Part shown: in pieces, positions 58,858 through 64,000 of the stretch | Layout of the letters: each line of letters begins with the position of its first letter | How positions within the stretch are numbered: position 1 is the stretch's first letter | NCBI GenBank assembly: GCA_049652745.1 | Contig: JBASEY010000030.1 | Location: forward strand, 85,697 to 149,696 | Source: JBASEY01 sp049652745 | GTDB lineage: Bacteria > CSSED10-310 | Reading direction: 5' to 3' | DNA: 64,000 nt | Program-made: the position numbers and the translations under genes | The notes under the pieces: generated by a model | Seen by the model: the letters and a program-made list of their open reading frames with translations, nothing else | What the model was told of the DNA's origin: nothing | Database searches by the model: none

Positions 58858-60081
58858 CTAGATCGGCATATCGGCAACACTAAACACCGCCAATAACATT
58901 GAAAATACGATAAAACCGACGATTCCACCCATGACGATGATCATGGCCGGCTCCACCATAGACATCACCCGCTTGATCGTCACACGCACATCGCTTTCAT
59001 ACGTGTCGGCAACCTTTATCAACATGCTTTCAAACGATCCTGTTTCTTCCCCGACAGCGATCATATGAACAGCCAAGGGCGGAAAACAGCCGGTTTCACT
59101 CAGTGGATTCGAAAGGCCTCCTCCTTCTTTCAGCTTGGCATACACCGACAGCAGTGAGTTGGCGATAACCTGGTTGTTTATCGTTTCCTTGACAATGGAC
59201 AGAGCTTGCAAAATCGGCACTCCTGAACGAACAAGGGTACCTAGAGTTCTGGAGAAGCGAGCGATTTCTATTTTCAACAAAAGGCTGCCTATCAGCGGCA
59301 CTTTTAATTTAAAACCATCCCATTTCAAGCGGCCGTCTTCGGATTCGATGTATTTTTTTATCATGGCAACCAGGATAAAAAGCGCTCCAAAAATAAAATA
59401 CCAACTGTCCTTGAAAAAATTGGTGGTGTTGACAAGAATCCGCGTCGGCAGTGGTATTTCAGCGCCCATATTTTCAAAGATGACCGTGAATTTGGGCAGC
59501 ACGAACGTGACCATCAGAACAACGACAATACTCGAAACAGCAATCAACAATATCGGGTAAATGCTTTGAGACACGATTTCCTGCCGCAATTCTTCCGACT
59601 CTTCAAGAAAACCCGTCAGGCGCTGAAGAATGGTCTCCAACACACCTCCAGCCTCTCCAGACCGCACCATATTGATATATAACCGGCTGAAAACTTTCGG
59701 ATGCTGTGAAAGCGCATCGCCGAACGACGCACCGCCTTGAATTTTTCGCCGCACATCCCGAACAATCCCCTTCATCCGTGGGTTTTCCGTCAGATCACCC
59801 GTTATCGCCATGCTTCTATCCAATGGAACACCGGCTTCGATCAATGTCGATAATTTGGATGTGAAATCCATCACATCCCGATGCTTGACGCGTGCAAAAA
59901 ACTTTTTGAAATCGATATCCAGCGATAATCCCTGTCCGGAAGATTGAGCCTCCTCAATCGAGATTGGGATCAATTGCTGATCTTTCAGTCTCTGAACAGC
60001 AGCGGCATGATTATTGGCTTCCAATACTCCGGTGGATATCTTTCCGGAAATTTCAGTTGCTTTATATTTGAAATGCGGCAT
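58858..60081 (-). CDS. gspF: Type II secretion inner-membrane platform protein GspF
   Basis: 407 residues. It starts MPHFKYKATEISGK and has two T2SSF repeats, each with a membrane helix pair. Conserved stretches include STLIEAGVPLDRS, PKVFSRLYINMVRSGEAGGV, TLGTLVRSGVPILQALS and LAVHMIAVGEETGSFESML. It is the platform that GspE acts on. Confidence 0.95.
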   Translation of the reverse strand: MPHFKYKATEISGKISTGVLEANNHAAAVQRLKDQQLIPISIEEAQSSGQGLSLDIDFKKFFARVKHRDVMDFTSKLSTLIEAGVPLDRSMAITGDLTENPRMKGIVRDVRRKIQGGASFGDALSQHPKVFSRLYINMVRSGEAGGVLETILQRLTGFLEESEELRQEIVSQSIYPILLIAVSSIVVVLMVTFVLPKFTVIFENMGAEIPLPTRILVNTTNFFKDSWYFIFGALFILVAMIKKYIESEDGRLKWDGFKLKVPLIGSLLLKIEIARFSRTLGTLVRSGVPILQALSIVKETINNQVIANSLLSVYAKLKEGGGLSNPLSETGCFPPLAVHMIAVGEETGSFESMLIKVADTYESDVRVTIKRVMSMVEPAMIIVMGGIVGFIVFSMLLAVFSVADMPI

Positions 60082-60099
60082 CGATGCTCCTGAAGCCCT

Positions 60100-61818
60100 T
60101 TAAATTTCATCCATTTGAGTAACGCGCATAACCTCTTCTATCGTAGTGATCCCGCTGCGAACTTTGGCCCATCCGTCTTCACGCAGGGTGCGCATACCCT
60201 CTTTTCTGGCAAATCGTTTCAAAATATTTGCGCTGGCTTTTTCCACAATGAGATTTTTCAGTCCTTCTTTGACTTCGACCAGTTCATAAATTCCAATACG
60301 GCCGCGATACCCCGTCTTCCCGCACTTTCTACAGCCGATACCCTGAAAAACCGTCAAATCATCCGCTCGTCGAATATCGATCTCCAGTTCTTCCAAAGCT
60401 TTTGGGTCAGCTTTGACCGGTTGTTTGCAATCGGGACAAATTTGTCTGACAAGACGCTGAGCCAGGATACCATCCAAACAAGAGGCGATCAGGTAATTTT
60501 CCACCCCCATATCCTGGAGCCGGGTTATAGCACCGACGGCATCGTTGGTATGAACCGTCGAAAACACCAGGTGACCGGTCAATGCCGATTGAATGGCAAT
60601 TTCGGCTGTATCACGGTCACGGATTTCACCCACCATGATAATGTCCGGGTCTTGTCGAACAAAAGCACGCAAACCGTTGGCGAATGTCAGGCCGATCTTT
60701 GTATTGACTTGAATTTGGTTGACGCCTTTCAACTGATATTCTACTGGGTCTTCCAGCGTCAAAATCTTCTTTTCAGGGCTGTTGATTTTATCCAGGGCGG
60801 CATAAAGCGTCGTTGTTTTGCCCGAACCAGTCGGACCGGTGACCAGAATCATTCCGTGCGGATGCTGGATCAATTCTTTGAACGTTTCCAGACTGTCCCG
60901 CGGAAACCCTAGTTCCTCCAAGCTTATAAACATGCTTGTCTGATCCAGCAAACGCATAACCACCGACTCCCCATGCATGGTTGGAACCGTGCTGACTCGC
61001 ACATCGATTTTCTTGCCCATCAACCTGAGCCGGATTCTGCCGTCCTGCGGGAGCCGATGCTCGGCAATGTTCAGGCGCGCCAAAATCTTAACTCGGGAAA
61101 TAATCGCCGATTGGAGCTTTTTCGGCGGTGATTCCTGATCATGCAGAACACCGTCTATTCTGAAACGTATGTGCAAATCCCCTTCGAACGGCTCGATATG
61201 TATATCGCTGGCACCCTGGTCAACCGCTTGCGAAAACAGCAAGTTGACCAGTTTGATGACCGGCGCTTCCGAGGCCATGTCCCGCAGCGTATCGACATCT
61301 TGATCTTCTTCCGAGCCCAAGATTTCAAGCTCTTCATCCTGCAAATCATCCAGAATCATCCTCATGCTGGAACTGCCGCTGCCATAAAATTCTTCGATTC
61401 TTCGTTCAATTTCCGCTTGATCGGCAACCTGAACCGATATATTCAACCCTGTCGTTTTTTTCAGATTTTCCAGTACAACGATATTCATCGGAAAAGCCAT
61501 GGCTATTGACAGCGTGTTGTTTTGCATTTCCAGAGGAAAAATTTTGTGCTGACGCAGATATTTAACCGAAACCGGTAGATCCGGAACGACTTGGAGATGA
61601 TCATGATCAGCCAGGTCAATCAGGGGCAGGTTCAAAAACGAGGAAAGACATTCCGCATATCTTCTTGAACTGATCAAACCAAATTCAAGCAATGTATCCT
61701 GTATCTTTTTGCCTGTGCGAGACGATTGTTTCTTGGCGATTTCCATGTCTTCCAGCGACACGACCCCCGCATGCATCAGATGATCGATAAAACTGATATT
61801 CGGAATTTGAACGTTCAA
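60100..61818 (-). CDS. gspE: Type II secretion ATPase GspE
   Basis: 572 residues from the TTG at 61818, chosen because AAGGAGG lies 5-6 bases upstream; an ATG at 61842 lacks such a site. N-terminal MshEN domain (LEFGLISSRRYAECLSSFLN), then the ATPase core: GPTGSGKTTTLYAAL (Walker A), the Asp box, IIMVGEIRDRDTAEIAI (Walker B), GHLVFSTVHTNDAVGAITRL (His box), and the C-terminal zinc motif CPDCKQP...CRKCGKTGYRG. It powers pseudopilus assembly. First gene of the gsp run. Confidence 0.95.
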   Translation of the reverse strand: MNVQIPNISFIDHLMHAGVVSLEDMEIAKKQSSRTGKKIQDTLLEFGLISSRRYAECLSSFLNLPLIDLADHDHLQVVPDLPVSVKYLRQHKIFPLEMQNNTLSIAMAFPMNIVVLENLKKTTGLNISVQVADQAEIERRIEEFYGSGSSSMRMILDDLQDEELEILGSEEDQDVDTLRDMASEAPVIKLVNLLFSQAVDQGASDIHIEPFEGDLHIRFRIDGVLHDQESPPKKLQSAIISRVKILARLNIAEHRLPQDGRIRLRLMGKKIDVRVSTVPTMHGESVVMRLLDQTSMFISLEELGFPRDSLETFKELIQHPHGMILVTGPTGSGKTTTLYAALDKINSPEKKILTLEDPVEYQLKGVNQIQVNTKIGLTFANGLRAFVRQDPDIIMVGEIRDRDTAEIAIQSALTGHLVFSTVHTNDAVGAITRLQDMGVENYLIASCLDGILAQRLVRQICPDCKQPVKADPKALEELEIDIRRADDLTVFQGIGCRKCGKTGYRGRIGIYELVEVKEGLKNLIVEKASANILKRFARKEGMRTLREDGWAKVRSGITTIEEVMRVTQMDEI

Positions 61819-61923
61819 TACTTCCTCCTTGCCCGGATCCATAAACTAATACACAGGTGTCCAGCTTTAGTTCCTGAATTTCTCTCCGAATCGATGACCA
61901 TGACAATGCTCAAATGGTGATCA

Positions 61924-62406
61924 TCACATCTCTGGATTCTCAAAATCACCCGGCTTGAGCTTATCTATCCAACGACGCATTTCATCGTCTTCCGCCATTT
62001 CAGCGCCGTGTTCGGCGGAATTGCTTTTTTCGATAACATCTTCCGTTACGAAAATAGGGGCATCAAACCGTAATGCCATGGCAATCGCATCAGAAGGCCT
62101 GGCATCCAGGTTTACCGTTTTGTCATCCTGATGCACAACAATTACTGCGTAGTAAACACCTTCTCTCAAATCGGTAATAATGACCTTTTCTAAATCAATT
62201 TCAAAATCAAGCATCAACCTCTTCATCAGATCGTGTGTTATCGGTCTTGGCGTCGTAAGCTTTTCCAGCTCGATCAATATGGCATTGGCTTCAAAAATTC
62301 CCACCCATATCGGAACGATTTTATCGCCTTGTTCATTGGACAACAGAACAATAGGCCGTTCCAAAACAGGGTCCATCGCAAGATTTCTCACTGACATCTT
62401 TTCCAT
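61924..62406 (-). CDS. Bifunctional nuclease family (DUF151) protein
   Basis: 160 residues from the ATG at 62406 (AAGAAGAGA upstream). It has the BFN-domain blocks VLLSNEQGDKIVPIWVG, PITHDLMKRLM, YYAVIVV and VNLDARPSDAIAMALRF. The family includes DNase/RNase-active plant proteins; bacterial members are poorly characterised. A C-terminal acidic extension (AEMAEDDEMRRWIDKLKPGD) resembles UVR-linked members. It is 105 bases upstream of gspE on the same strand. A weak TTGATA-N15-TATATT pair lies upstream (62476-62450). Confidence 0.85.
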   Translation of the reverse strand: MEKMSVRNLAMDPVLERPIVLLSNEQGDKIVPIWVGIFEANAILIELEKLTTPRPITHDLMKRLMLDFEIDLEKVIITDLREGVYYAVIVVHQDDKTVNLDARPSDAIAMALRFDAPIFVTEDVIEKSNSAEHGAEMAEDDEMRRWIDKLKPGDFENPEM

Positions 62407-62632
62407 GTTGTTTCTCTTCTTCCAAGCCGGCACAAAAACACCTTTCTCAAATATAGTTTACTGATATCGGTATCAAATTGAAATGCTATTTTTCCGAAAA
62501 TCCAATGAATTACCCAACTCTCATGCGAAGGATCACGATTTCTGGAAATAACTTTAATAACCACAATTTCTTTTTTTATATGTCGGTTTTTAAATTGCGA
62601 CATTTGCTAGCATCATGGCACGACACTATTTT

Positions 62633-63673
62633 TCAAAGGATATTCATTTCGGAAGTCTTATCTGATGTGTCCCGACAATACTGTCGAAAGTATGAAATCA
62701 GATTTTCAGCAATAGCCGAATGACCTGCCGGATTTGGATGCGGATCGAGAGGAATAAAAGTGAATTTTTCACTTGATAAATCAACGCCGATAGCCGCGGT
62801 TTGAATGCCCATTTGTGCACATAGGTCTAGTGTTTCCAGTGTTTCCAACCCTAAATCGACGGAAGCCATGATAAATTTGGAATTGTTTTCCATGCATAAT
62901 TCATTGATGGATTTTATCAATTGGACGGTTATCGTTTGATTTCGAATTTTTTGGCTTTTTCTAGCGTCAAAGGTTTGTTGAAGCAACGTCATAAATGCGG
63001 AATATTTTACTAAAGGAAACGGCCGATAGGCGATGGTGCGCAACCCGGTCGACAGAACACCGTTCTTATTGACAAATGCGTAAGGATATAGCATCGACGG
63101 CGGATTTTTCCATCGCAACAATCCTTCCCGCCAGCGGCGATCACAGGTGTTCCGTTGTTCATGACCTGCAGTAAAGAATAGAAACACAAAATCCGGTGAC
63201 GATTGCTTATTGAATTCTTCTTTCAATTGTAAATATGAATGCGTGGTTGAATAAGCTGAACAGGCGAAATTCTCGACATTATATTCTGGAAACGCCTTCT
63301 GAAAAAGCCAGGCAAATGTCTGATTATCACTGACACCATGACCAAATGTAATGGAACAGCCCATAAACCATATTTCCGGTCGACCTTCGGATTCATCGGT
63401 TTCTTCTATCGGACGGGTAATCCTTTTATGGTCATCTGCAACATGAATAACATACGTTTCATCTCCGATTCTGCCTTCGATAACCCCGGGCTGAACCGTG
63501 AAGCCAAGAGTGGGATGATGAGCGGCCCAGCCGCGTGATCGGACAATGACGACATCCCACGGTTTTGCCCCCATCAACCTTGCAGCCAACTCAAAAAAAC
63601 CGGCTATAAAGATAAATAAACCTAAAAGCAAACTTATGACGAAAATCGCTTTTTTTTGTGCGTCCGGTTTCAC
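62633..63673 (-). CDS. SGNH/GDSL-hydrolase-like membrane-anchored protein
   Basis: 346 residues: one N-terminal membrane helix (about 10-30), then an SGNH-like domain: block I is WFMGCSITFGHGVSDNQTFA (GCS in place of GDS), block V has DPHPNPAGHSAIAENL with Asp and His of the triad. Such proteins commonly esterify or de-esterify surface glycans, like AlgX/AlgJ or related proteins found in polysaccharide loci. A distant unit from the gsp operon, reading toward it. A minus-strand TTGACA (63784-63779) with AATAAT downstream lies 100 bases upstream. Confidence 0.72.
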   Translation of the reverse strand: MKPDAQKKAIFVISLLLGLFIFIAGFFELAARLMGAKPWDVVIVRSRGWAAHHPTLGFTVQPGVIEGRIGDETYVIHVADDHKRITRPIEETDESEGRPEIWFMGCSITFGHGVSDNQTFAWLFQKAFPEYNVENFACSAYSTTHSYLQLKEEFNKQSSPDFVFLFFTAGHEQRNTCDRRWREGLLRWKNPPSMLYPYAFVNKNGVLSTGLRTIAYRPFPLVKYSAFMTLLQQTFDARKSQKIRNQTITVQLIKSINELCMENNSKFIMASVDLGLETLETLDLCAQMGIQTAAIGVDLSSEKFTFIPLDPHPNPAGHSAIAENLISYFRQYCRDTSDKTSEMNIL

Positions 63674-64000
63674 GATATGCTTCTATTCCCAGACGAGATT
63701 TAAAAGTTGAACCTTTTGTAAAAAGACCTTCATCCTGCTAATTCACCTAGGCCCATAATTATTGAAAAACGCTTGTTGTGTCAAAGATATAAAAAAAAAG
63801 TTGCCCGGGATTTCTAGTGTTAGTGTCAATTAATGTTTGCAATTTGATTTGAAGTTTCATCATAAACTTCATCAAACTCATCTTTAACAGTTGTACCCAA
63901 CGTTTGAAAACTGAATCGAGTAAAATCAAGGCTTTGCGCTGAAGCGGTGTTGAAAAAAGTTAAAATGTAGTGCCACGAATAAGTTAAAAATTTGTTGACA
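63674..64000. other. Gene-free end of window with mobile-element-like motifs
   Basis: 327 bases with no supportable gene. It carries AACTCATCTTTAACAGT (63875-63891), 16 of 17 bases identical to the right-hand end motif of the element at 47811-47918, and TGTAGTGCCA (63966-63975), also found at 47839-47848, in the same order and orientation. The last six bases are TTGACA, possibly an outward -35 cut by the window edge. Confidence 0.45.

Overview
The window comes from the chromosome of a diderm (Gram-negative-type) bacterium, probably an uncultured anaerobe. It has an Omp85 outer-membrane barrel, two secretins, several lipoproteins and a complete SecDF-YajC. It also has a ferredoxin-dependent 2-oxoacid oxidoreductase of the kind common in anaerobes. 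Ribosome binding sites are GGAGG-like and match the CCTCCTTT end of the 16S gene. I could not fix the phylum by eye. The 16S gene (37383-38915, minus) is full length and would settle it.

Layout. (1) 1-2038: the end of an Omp85 barrel gene and a TPR protein. (2) 2046-13645: surface polysaccharide genes. These are a carbamoyltransferase with its SxtJ and DUF5989 partners, two GT-C membrane glycosyltransferases, a GT4 and a GT2 glycosyltransferase, and a radical-SAM-like protein that has lost its cluster cysteines; recJ lies among them. (3) 13666-16926, minus: a TPR gene followed by aroQ, pepP-like, efp and accB. (4) 17096-22837, minus: pilMNOPQ followed by two small lipoproteins. (5) 23072-33682: rpmB (plus), then a minus-strand housekeeping run yebC-ruvC-ruvA-ruvB-queA-tgt, yajC-secD-secF and a RelA/SpoT homologue. 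(6) 33797-39200: one rRNA operon on the minus strand (16S, tRNA-Ile, tRNA-Ala, 23S, 5S) with tandem promoters and repeated boxA-like sites. (7) 39407-42160, plus: a three-gene VOR-type oxidoreductase, then LD-carboxypeptidase. (8) 43112-50545: a small membrane protein, a ROK kinase, a secreted M6 metalloprotease, a decayed mobile-element patch, a beta-helix protein and an Ig-like lipoprotein. (9) 50558-61818, minus: a type II secretion operon gspE-F-G-H-I-J-K-L-M-D, preceded by a bifunctional-nuclease gene. (10) 62633-64000: an SGNH-like protein and a gene-free end carrying motifs shared with the mobile-element patch.

The most interesting signal is around the type II secretion operon. Two neighbouring predicted exported proteins, an M6 protease and a beta-helix protein, end in the same roughly 110-residue domain with a VYG-F-PSW core, although the rest of each protein is unrelated. 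With the Ig-like lipoprotein directly after gspD they look like a locally encoded secretome, and the shared tail could be a sorting or surface-attachment module. Other points worth a look are the radical-SAM pseudoenzyme, a RelA/SpoT homologue with a dead hydrolase domain but a Rel-type RFKD synthetase motif, a strong hairpin between 23S and 5S, and the repeated element ends at 47.8 kb and 63.9 kb.
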